The translations under genes were made by a program, and so were the position numbers. From Armatimonadota bacterium (GTDB lineage Bacteria > Armatimonadota > Zipacnadia > Zipacnadales > JABUFB01), in NCBI GenBank assembly GCA_013314775.1, contig JABUFB010000003.1:1-64000 (forward strand): 64,000 nucleotides of DNA. Direction: 5' to 3'. Shown here piece after piece: positions 36,785 through 44,456 of the stretch; position 1 is the first letter of the stretch, and the number at the start of each line of letters is the position of its first letter. The notes beneath the pieces were generated by a model, which made no database searches, was not told where the DNA came from, and was given only the letters and a program-made list of their open reading frames with translations.

Positions 36785-37876
36785 ATGCCACTGGAACACC
36801 AGCCCGACTTCCGGCCCAGTTTCCATTGCGACCACCCCCCCTTCTGGGCGGGCAGTCCCGAGAGCGTCTACCGGCAGGTGGACGCGGTGCGCCGTGGTGA
36901 GGTGACCGAGATCGCTACTTCGCCGGGCGGGCGGCCGATCCACCTGGTCGCCTACGGTGAACCGGAGCCCTTTGCCAGCCGGGCCAACTTCAACTCGGCG
37001 GTAGGCGCCCGGGATATGACGGCCTACGCTGACAAGAGCTCACGCACGCGGCCCGTGGTCTTCCTGCTGGGCCCGGTGCACGGCGAGGAAACCAACGGCA
37101 GCACGGGATGCGTCAACATGATGAGCATCCTGGAGACCGGCGCGGACCTGCGGGGCAAAGCATGGCCCGAACTGCGGGAACTTGCGGATACCTGCCGGGT
37201 GCTCATTGTCCCACTGGCGAACCCGGACGGGACGGCGCGGTTCACACCAGGTTGTTTCGTGGGCTGCAGCCCGTATGAGGTGCGCTACTGGGCGCAGGGA
37301 ACGTGGGCGGACACGCGGCTGTGCGAGTGGCCCGACTGCAAGGCCCAGCATCCCATGCGGGGCCCGAACACAGGATTCCTCGGCGCGTATTTCAACGACG
37401 ACGGCATCAACCCGATGCACGACGAGTTCTTCGCACCCATGGGTCCGGAAGCCCCCGCGATCCTGGATATTGCGAGGCGGGAAGCGCCGGAGTTGATCTG
37501 CGGCCTGCACGGTCACCCCTCCGCCGTGGCTGTGCTGGAGCCCGCATACGTGCCGATGTACATCAAGAGGGAGTGTGCGGAGTTCGCGCGGCGTCTGAAG
37601 GAAACGTACTCGGCCGCTGGAATACCCTTCACCGAGCCGTTCACACCCGGTTGCGACGGCGATCAGCCGCCCGGCCCGCCCTTCAACCTGACAAGCGCGT
37701 TGTTCCACGTGAGCGGGGCGATGTCCTTCACCCTGGAGTGCCCCGTCGGTCTCGCAGGCGAGAATGCGTTGCTGTGCACCCACGAAGAGATCCTGGAGAT
37801 GCAACTGGTGCTTTACAGTGAGTGTTTCCGCTTCGCTCATGAGCGACTGCGAGCCTGGCCGCAAGCTGTATGTTAG
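36785..37876 (+). CDS. M14-like zinc carboxypeptidase/deacylase
   Basis: A 363-residue cytoplasmic protein related to M14 zinc carboxypeptidases. GPVHGEETNG contains the HxxE zinc ligands His99 and Glu102; VPLANPDGTARFTPG, a later LHGHPSA with the third His ligand, and SFTLECPVG with the probable catalytic Glu follow. Family members trim C-terminal residues from peptides or remove acyl groups from small amino acids; the substrate is not readable. No signal peptide is seen, so it acts on imported or internal substrates. Confidence 0.75.
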   Translation: MPLEHQPDFRPSFHCDHPPFWAGSPESVYRQVDAVRRGEVTEIATSPGGRPIHLVAYGEPEPFASRANFNSAVGARDMTAYADKSSRTRPVVFLLGPVHGEETNGSTGCVNMMSILETGADLRGKAWPELRELADTCRVLIVPLANPDGTARFTPGCFVGCSPYEVRYWAQGTWADTRLCEWPDCKAQHPMRGPNTGFLGAYFNDDGINPMHDEFFAPMGPEAPAILDIARREAPELICGLHGHPSAVAVLEPAYVPMYIKRECAEFARRLKETYSAAGIPFTEPFTPGCDGDQPPGPPFNLTSALFHVSGAMSFTLECPVGLAGENALLCTHEEILEMQLVLYSECFRFAHERLRAWPQAVC

Positions 37877-37965
37877 GGCAGGACTGATGAATCGGGGGCG
37901 CGGCGAAGTCCCGTGGGACGGCGGGATCCGTCGCGGTTCGATGCAATCGACGCGGAGGCAGGGGC

Positions 37966-39267
37966 ATGCTCCCAGATGGAATAGAACCGGATGGTGGCAG
38001 GTCATTCCGGGCCGGTGACGGCAGGGCAAAACAGGTGCAGGAGCGGTGGTTCACGCGATACCGCCGCTGGGAGAACCGGCTGCGTGCCAAGTTAGGCCTG
38101 CGCCGTGTGCCCGAAGGCGTCACGGTGGATTACAGGCCCCAGCCTGCCTGGGTCGGCGATGCGGACGATGACCCCGAGGCCGTCCGCCACGTTACCCCAT
38201 ACCTTCTCGCCACGCTGATATTCGCAATTGTTATTGTGGGCATCTTCTGGGTGTTCGCGACAGTGACCCCGGAACCCACGACCTCGGAGACCGTTGAGGC
38301 CCAGGCGATCCTGCGTAAGGCCGTGTCTCAACTGGAAAACGGCGACGTGGAGGGCGCCAAGGCGACACGGGACAATGTGAGCAAGCGCCTGTCCCGTGAA
38401 CCGTCAATGCAGATGCTGACGGGGTACATCCTGGCGGCCGAGAAAGCGGACCGGGCCCAGGTCGAGAAGCGGTACTCGTCCGGCTGGAAGCGCCAGACGC
38501 GCTTGCGGAACCTGCTGGTCCTGGCCGGGTACAGGGAGTGGATGAAGGATCGCAAGGGCGCTCTCGACGCGCTGAAGAAGGCCTCGGCGCTCGCGCCCGG
38601 CAACGTCGGGGTATGGATGTTGACATCCAACCTCCTCCTGGCCATGGGCGAATTCGACGACGCGGCCCTGGCGGCCGACCAATTCGAGGAGGCTTTCGGG
38701 GGAGCCAGTCCACTGTCGCTGCAAGTGCGCGGGCGCTCTCTCCTGCTTACAGGCAAGCCCGATGAAGCTCGGAACGAGTTCGAGGGCGCGCTGATGATGT
38801 CGCCTGGCGCGCTGGCTCCGCGCCTGGGCCTGGTGGATGTGTACACGCAACTGAAGGACTACGATGAGGCGCTTTTCCAGGTGAATGAAGCGCTCAAGCT
38901 CCACGACGACCAGCCGGATGTGCATGGCCGCAAGGCATACATCCTGGAGAAGCTCGGGCGTTTCGAGGAAGCCGAGGCCGCTTACCGTAAGGCCATTGAA
39001 CTGCAGCCGCGCCACGTCAATTCCCTGAACAACCTCGCTTATCTTCTGGCTGTGAAGCGCAAGGACACCGCCGAGGCGCTCAAGTTGGCGCGCAGGGCCT
39101 ACTCCCTGGCACCCGAAAACCCAGCGATTATGGACACCCTGGGATACGTTCTGCATCTCAACGGTGAAGATGAGGAAGCCGTGCGCCTTCTGGAACGGGC
39201 GGCCAGGCTGATGCCCAACCAGCCCGACATCAAGAAGCATCTGGACGCAGCGCGCAAGGGGCTCTAG
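37966..39267 (+). CDS. Membrane-anchored TPR protein
   Basis: A 433-residue protein with a basic N-terminal cytoplasmic segment (1-75), one membrane helix (about 79-101, LLATLIFAIVIVGIFWVFAT) and about nine TPR repeats to the end (for example FEEAEAAYRKAIELQPRHVN, DTAEALKLARRAYSLAPENP). The orientation suggests the repeats lie outside the cytoplasm. It probably acts as a scaffold in the envelope. The gene is 89 bp downstream of the M14 gene; the start could be at a later codon, but AGGGGC precedes this one. Confidence 0.8.
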   Translation: MLPDGIEPDGGRSFRAGDGRAKQVQERWFTRYRRWENRLRAKLGLRRVPEGVTVDYRPQPAWVGDADDDPEAVRHVTPYLLATLIFAIVIVGIFWVFATVTPEPTTSETVEAQAILRKAVSQLENGDVEGAKATRDNVSKRLSREPSMQMLTGYILAAEKADRAQVEKRYSSGWKRQTRLRNLLVLAGYREWMKDRKGALDALKKASALAPGNVGVWMLTSNLLLAMGEFDDAALAADQFEEAFGGASPLSLQVRGRSLLLTGKPDEARNEFEGALMMSPGALAPRLGLVDVYTQLKDYDEALFQVNEALKLHDDQPDVHGRKAYILEKLGRFEEAEAAYRKAIELQPRHVNSLNNLAYLLAVKRKDTAEALKLARRAYSLAPENPAIMDTLGYVLHLNGEDEEAVRLLERAARLMPNQPDIKKHLDAARKGL

Positions 39268-39435
39268 CCGACGCCCCGGGTTGAAACCCGGGTTGTGCCC
39301 CCGGATCGGTGCCCCGGGTTGACGCCCCGGGTTGAAACCCGGGTTGTGCCCCCGGATCGGTGCCCCGGGTTGACGCCCCGGGTTGAAACCCGGGTTGTGC
39401 CCCCGGATCGGTGCCCCGGGTTGACGCCCCGGGTT
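39268..39435. repeat. Tandem 51-bp repeats with a CCCGGGTT/AACCCGGG palindrome
   Basis: Units repeating every 51 bases (phase points 39271, 39322, 39373, 39424) each contain CCCGGGTTGAAACCCGGG, GTGCCCCCGGATCGGT and another CCCCGGGTT. The copies are almost identical, with no variable spacer. Confidence 0.85.
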
Positions 39436-39638
39436 GAAACCCGGGTCTACAGGCCTTCGGCCGGGCGTCCTGCGGACGGGGGCCCAAAGCGCATCGGTCG
39501 AGCGTCCCGCTCGACATCTGCCGTCTCGCTCGACATCGTCCGCCGACGCCCCGGGTTGAAACCCGGGGCTAGAGGCCTTCGGCCATCCGTCCTGCGGACG
39601 AGCGGCCCAAAGCGCATCGGTCGAGCGTCCCGCTCGAC
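39427..39638 (-). repeat. Two copies of the composite four-hairpin element
   Basis: On the minus strand both copies (39427-39515 and 39546-39638, about 120 bases apart) contain GTCGAGCG-GGA-CGCTCGAC, a constant CGATGCGCTTTGGGCC spacer, CGTCCGCAGGACG, GGCCGAAGGCC, a CTGTAG or CTCTAG spacer and CCCGGGTTTCAACCCGGG. The same order, apart from the fourth hairpin's place, occurs at 54691-54782. The gap up to 39771 holds nothing else apart from the PHP gene start signals. Confidence 0.8.
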
Positions 39639-39771
39639 ATCGTCCGGTCCGCCGTACATTCTCACCCTTCTCCCTCCGATTCCGTCGCCCCGCTTCAGGC
39701 CCCGCAGGTGCATCGTGGTTCGCTCGCGAAACACAGGTTCTCTCACTCACGTACGAAAGGCACTGAGGATC

Positions 39772-40656
39772 ATGGAACTCGAGAATCCCTTCGCTTGCGA
39801 AGGCAACTGGTACAAGGCCAACCTGCACGCCCACACCACGGAGTCTGACGGGAAACTCAGCCCGGAGCAGGTTGCGATCCATTACCGCCGGCAGGGCTAC
39901 CATGTGCTGGCAATTACCGACCACGGCAAGGTGACTCCCTGCGGCGACTACTGCGCCCATGACTTCGTGTGCATCGAAGGCATTGAGTACGGTAGCGGGC
40001 AGTGCGAAGTGGGCCACACCTATCACGTCGTAGGCGTGGGCGTTCCCGGCGAAGCGGCATCTGCGCCGACAGACCACCCGCAGAACACCCTGGACCGCAT
40101 CGCCGAACTGGGCGGCATCGGGTTCATCGCACACCCGTATTGGTCCTGCCTGGTTGCCCACGACATGCTGGGCCTGCGCAACTGCCTGGGGATCGAGGTC
40201 ATCAACTACGGCTGCGAGATCGAGATCGGCAAAGGAATCTCGTCGGTGCACTGGGACGATATGCTGGTGCGTGGAGAGATAACCCTGGCTGTGGGTGTGG
40301 ATGACGGCCACCGCTGCGGGTGGGATTTCTACGGTGGGTTCACCATGATCCGCGCCGCGGAACTCACTCGTGAGGCGATCATGGACGCTCTGCGCCGGGG
40401 ACAGTTCTACGCCTCCATGGGTCCGCTGATCCATGACATTCGCCTCACGGATGACGGGATTGAGGTGGACTGCAGCGCGGCACAGGCCATCAATTTCGTG
40501 GCCAATAATCAGCAAGGTTGGTGCATCCAGGCGGAAGATCGCCCGCCGCTCACGGGTGCCAGGTACTTGCGCAACGGCCGCGAGAAGTATGTTAGAATTG
40601 AGATCGTGGGCGAGACGGGTCTGCGCGCCTGGAGCCAGCCTTTCTTCTTCTCCTGA
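39772..40656 (+). CDS. PHP-domain phosphoesterase
   Basis: A 294-residue PHP protein. His19 and His21 in NLHAHTTESDG, Asp26, Asp50-His51 in AITDHGKVT, the Glu residues in CIEGIEYG and the late GVDDGHRCG supply the usual trinuclear metal ligands. The N-terminal domain (1-230) is the PHP fold, and the last 60 residues form a small beta domain seen in CehA/McbA-type members. Phosphoesterase activity is inferred from the fold. GAGGATC precedes the ATG; upstream is the repeat array. Confidence 0.82.
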   Translation: MELENPFACEGNWYKANLHAHTTESDGKLSPEQVAIHYRRQGYHVLAITDHGKVTPCGDYCAHDFVCIEGIEYGSGQCEVGHTYHVVGVGVPGEAASAPTDHPQNTLDRIAELGGIGFIAHPYWSCLVAHDMLGLRNCLGIEVINYGCEIEIGKGISSVHWDDMLVRGEITLAVGVDDGHRCGWDFYGGFTMIRAAELTREAIMDALRRGQFYASMGPLIHDIRLTDDGIEVDCSAAQAINFVANNQQGWCIQAEDRPPLTGARYLRNGREKYVRIEIVGETGLRAWSQPFFFS

Positions 40657-40748
40657 CGCGCATCCAGCGTGCCGCGGGAACAAGAGCGGTGCACGCGGCG
40701 TCCAACCCGCATTACTACCCGATCCAGACAAATGGGGCCGCAGATTCT

Positions 40749-43700
40749 GTGAGACGCAGGCGCAACTCCCCAGGTTGTGATCTCCGACGAAGTGGCGCAT
40801 GGGCGGCCCTGTGGCTGGCCCTTGCGCTCCTGTGTATCTGGTGCTCGGCCGGTGCCGACGTGGCACAGCAAGAGCCCACAAAGGACGAGGGCTTGGCCGC
40901 AACGCCAGAAGAGACCCAGCCCGCGTCCACGGAGCAAGTCGAAGCGCCACCGGCTGCGCCCTTGCCCGGGCAGGAAACGGCGCCGGCACAGGGCACCCCG
41001 CTCCCTGGCCTGGAGACCGTCCCACCGACTGCGGGCCAGGCGCCGCCGATCCCGCTGGGTGGAGACCCTTTCTCCGGCCAGACGCCTGCGGCTGTCCAGC
41101 TTCCCTTCACCGGGCCTGATGGTGCGCCGCCCGGAGCCCCGCCCGCAGCGCCAAAGAAGAGGAAGCCGAAGTCGGGCATTGCTCGGTTCCTGGAGCAGAA
41201 CGATCTCTTCCAGGGAGTTACCATCACCGGGCAGAACACTCTTACCTTGCAGCAGAATGATGTCGAGGGTTCGGAAACCACCTACAAGAGCCAACGCTGG
41301 GACACCGACGACGTTGTGCGCCGCAGCAGCCTGCATCTGGAAGGGCCTATCTGGAAGGAACTGGTTTTCGAGGCCGATATCTCCGACAGCGGCTGGGGGC
41401 AGCGCTACTCCCGATGGGTTGCGGGGTATGTCGGGCATGATTCGGCCCTGCTGTACGGCGACCTCGACCTGCAGCTTGGGGGGAACGAGTTCGTTGCCTT
41501 CCGCAAGTCCACAAAGGGCTGGCAGTTCGACCAGAAGCTCCCGGGCAACGGTTTCGCGCGGGGCTTCTACACCCGCGAGAAAGGCCTCGTGCGCAATCAG
41601 ACCTTCGTGGGAAACGACACCGCCGGCCCGTACTTCCTCACATACACCCCGGTCATTGAGGGCAGCGAGGTCATCAAGGTCAATGAGGAGTTCCTGGAGT
41701 TCGGGACAGACTACCGTCTGGACTACGACACCGGGCAACTCTACTTCGAGCCCGTGGATGGCCAGCCGAGGATCATCACCGCCGCCGATACCGTGTCCGT
41801 GAGCTACCAGTCCCTTGGCTACAATAACCAGGGGCCGGGACAGCTGTACGGCTTCCGGGCCGAAGTGCCGCTCCTGAAGGACCGGATGCTGGTGGGTGTT
41901 ACTACTCTCCAGCAGGACCGCCAGGGCGATTCATCGGTGCATGACACCGTGGGCTACCAGGAGGACGTCTACAACGGCTCGGGCAGCACCGGACCCTTCG
42001 ACACCAACTACCGGCCGATCATCGTGGACGGCACGAGTGTGGTCTACAAGGGCGAGCGGCAGATCATCGACAAGGCCCTGACGGTTCTCGTGGACAGCGT
42101 CGAACAACTTGAGGGTGTTGATTATGACGCCTTCCGCACCATTGGGCGCGTGATCTTCCGGCGCGCAGTGCCGCCGACTTCGCTGGTAATCATCAAGTAC
42201 TTCTACGACATCGACACAGGCGCCAAAGCCACAGGTGACCAGCAGCTCTGGGGCGTTGACCTGGCGTACACGATCAACGACAACCTGAACTGGTCGCTGG
42301 ACTGGGCGAAGAGCTCGGGTGTCTCCGAAGATCAGAACGGCAATGCGCTGTCGACCATGCTGTCGTATAACACCAGGGGCGGCGACGTCCGTCTCGTGGG
42401 TGAGTACCGGTCGGTGGATCCCACCTTCGCGTATATTGATACGGTGGGTTTCCGGCGGCGCGAAAAAGGAATCAATTTCGGGGCCGAGTGGGATGTGAAT
42501 GAGCACATCTCTATCGCCAATCGCTACTCCAAGCTGGACAGCGACAGTGGCCTGTCTTTCGGCTACAGCGGCTACTCGGGCGGCTATAACTTCAATACCT
42601 ACCCCACCGCGAACACCAGCCAGACTACCAGCACTTCACTCTCGGTGGCCACGGAGCGCAATGATCTCAACGTGCGTCTGGATTATGAGGGCTGGCCCAC
42701 CTTCAGCTACCAGCGCAGTTCCATGTCCAACAGTGGCGCGACGACCGGCGACAGCGACTACACCACGGACAGCATCAACCTGTCCTACAGCCCGCAGGGA
42801 AAGAAGTACTCCATCCAGTCGCGTCTGAGCACCACGAAGCAGCGGAGTTTCCGCCCGGCATCCGGCGCGACCGCTGAGTCGACCCTCACCGGAAGCGACT
42901 CCGACCAGTTCCAGACCTCGGTGAGCTACAACCCTTCCGACAAGCTCTCCTTCTCGGCCAGCTACTCGGAGAACTCGTCTTCCGCGGTGGAGACAGTCAA
43001 CAACTCCACCTCGGACAACGTCCAACTCACGGCGCGCTGGAACCCCACCAGCAAGCTGAGCGTGGACCTCACACATTCCGAATCCACAAGCTCCGGGCGG
43101 GTCACCAGCGGCTACTACGGCTCTACTTTCAGCGCCGCGACCACCACTCAGATTGACAACCCCGGCGGCGGCGGGGGCGGCGGCGACGACGATGATGACG
43201 ACGACGAGGAGACGGAGCGCCCCGGGATCACAGATCGCAACGACCGTCTGAACATTTCCTGGCGCCCCACGGAGCGTCTCTCACTGGACCTGGCTTTCGG
43301 CATGCGCGACTACAGCAGCACCGGTTCCCAGGGCTACCTCGCCGACAGCACCCAGGATTTCTGGAATTTCGGGGCGATGTGGCAGGTCTCGGAGGCGCTA
43401 TCCCTGAACCTGGCCCTGAGTAAGGACGACCTGCAGTTCTTGGAGGAGGACCGCGGCGCGGTGCTCAACAAGAGCTACGTCCTTTCTGCCAGCTATCGTC
43501 CGCCGGGCACCAATTGGAGTGCGGGTCTTACCCTGAACATCCAGGACGGCAGCAGCCCGACGTACGTGGGCTATGGCCGTCTGCAGCGGTATCGGATGGT
43601 CTCGACGAAGCTCACGGACATCAGCGGACAGCTGTCCTACCAGCTTAGCGACGACCTGTCGCTGGTGGCATCGGGCAGCATTTCGGACTACGCTGGCGGG

Positions 43701-44429
43701 TATTCGGACTTCAAGAAGCATACAGGCGAGGTAGGCCTACGCTACCGCTTGAGCAACACCACCGGCGTGGACTTCGGCTACCGGTTCATCAAACACATCT
43801 CCCGCACAACTGAAGACGACCTGATCTACGGCACGAGCGGCAGCGGGCAGAACTACATCGCGAACACTTTCTTGCTCAACCTGAACACCAGTTTCCGCGG
43901 CGGCGTGGGAAGCAGCGGTCCGGGCAGGTCCGTGGGTGGCCGCGCAGGCGTTGGTTACTCCGGAGGGCCGGGAACCTTTGGCGGCTACAGCCCGAGCCTG
44001 TACACGGGCAGTTCAACAGGCTACACGGGATACAGCCCTGTGGGAGCGGGATATGGTTCCATGGGCGCCGGTGCATTCAGCGGGTTCGGTACCGGCACCA
44101 CGAACCGCTACGGCACGGGCTATGGACCGAGCACCTTCGACACCCTGGGCCAGACCCGCACCCGCCAAACGATGACCGACCTCTTCGGCACCACGCCCTT
44201 CGGAACGGGTGGGTACACCGCACCACCCACTTCGGGGAAGTCCATCAAGAAGGGCATCGGTGAGTTCCGCGATACCGGCACAGGCGTCGATGCATTCGAT
44301 CAGGCCTTCAGTCCCGAGATTGGCAGACCCGAAGCCGGACCGGGCCGCCCGTTGCCCGGTGGCGTGCTGCCCGGCGCGACCCTGGACGAGGACTGGTGGC
44401 TGCTTGAGGACAACATGGCCTACTGGTAG
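40749..44429 (+). CDS. Very large beta-barrel-like outer-membrane protein
   Basis: About 1226 residues, starting at GTG 40749 (basic n-region, leader to about residue 36) or GTG 40689. A Pro/Ala/Gln-rich segment (about 36-130) precedes beta domains carrying motifs of the form EGSEVIKVNEEFLEFGTDYR and YDTGQLYF, seen in usher- and SprA-like outer-membrane proteins. Residues about 490-1040 alternate Ser/Thr/Tyr-rich strands as in barrels. An internal G6-D7-E2 tract (about residue 810) could bind calcium, and residues about 1040-1140 are a Gly/Tyr/Ser-rich low-complexity stretch. No family can be named. It heads a three-gene surface cluster. Confidence 0.75.
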   Translation: MRRRRNSPGCDLRRSGAWAALWLALALLCIWCSAGADVAQQEPTKDEGLAATPEETQPASTEQVEAPPAAPLPGQETAPAQGTPLPGLETVPPTAGQAPPIPLGGDPFSGQTPAAVQLPFTGPDGAPPGAPPAAPKKRKPKSGIARFLEQNDLFQGVTITGQNTLTLQQNDVEGSETTYKSQRWDTDDVVRRSSLHLEGPIWKELVFEADISDSGWGQRYSRWVAGYVGHDSALLYGDLDLQLGGNEFVAFRKSTKGWQFDQKLPGNGFARGFYTREKGLVRNQTFVGNDTAGPYFLTYTPVIEGSEVIKVNEEFLEFGTDYRLDYDTGQLYFEPVDGQPRIITAADTVSVSYQSLGYNNQGPGQLYGFRAEVPLLKDRMLVGVTTLQQDRQGDSSVHDTVGYQEDVYNGSGSTGPFDTNYRPIIVDGTSVVYKGERQIIDKALTVLVDSVEQLEGVDYDAFRTIGRVIFRRAVPPTSLVIIKYFYDIDTGAKATGDQQLWGVDLAYTINDNLNWSLDWAKSSGVSEDQNGNALSTMLSYNTRGGDVRLVGEYRSVDPTFAYIDTVGFRRREKGINFGAEWDVNEHISIANRYSKLDSDSGLSFGYSGYSGGYNFNTYPTANTSQTTSTSLSVATERNDLNVRLDYEGWPTFSYQRSSMSNSGATTGDSDYTTDSINLSYSPQGKKYSIQSRLSTTKQRSFRPASGATAESTLTGSDSDQFQTSVSYNPSDKLSFSASYSENSSSAVETVNNSTSDNVQLTARWNPTSKLSVDLTHSESTSSGRVTSGYYGSTFSAATTTQIDNPGGGGGGGDDDDDDDEETERPGITDRNDRLNISWRPTERLSLDLAFGMRDYSSTGSQGYLADSTQDFWNFGAMWQVSEALSLNLALSKDDLQFLEEDRGAVLNKSYVLSASYRPPGTNWSAGLTLNIQDGSSPTYVGYGRLQRYRMVSTKLTDISGQLSYQLSDDLSLVASGSISDYAGGYSDFKKHTGEVGLRYRLSNTTGVDFGYRFIKHISRTTEDDLIYGTSGSGQNYIANTFLLNLNTSFRGGVGSSGPGRSVGGRAGVGYSGGPGTFGGYSPSLYTGSSTGYTGYSPVGAGYGSMGAGAFSGFGTGTTNRYGTGYGPSTFDTLGQTRTRQTMTDLFGTTPFGTGGYTAPPTSGKSIKKGIGEFRDTGTGVDAFDQAFSPEIGRPEAGPGRPLPGGVLPGATLDEDWWLLEDNMAYW

Positions 44430-44456
44430 TCTCTTCGCCTCCGGAAGGAGGCTCAC

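Noticed and set aside
39268-39435. Possible CRISPR array because units contain GTTGAAAC
   Set aside because: The whole 51-bp unit repeats with no unique spacers, and no cas gene is in the window.
38404-41025. 873-codon minus-strand frame across the TPR and PHP genes
   Set aside because: Both genes on the plus strand have clear motifs, and the frame is a by-product of high GC.
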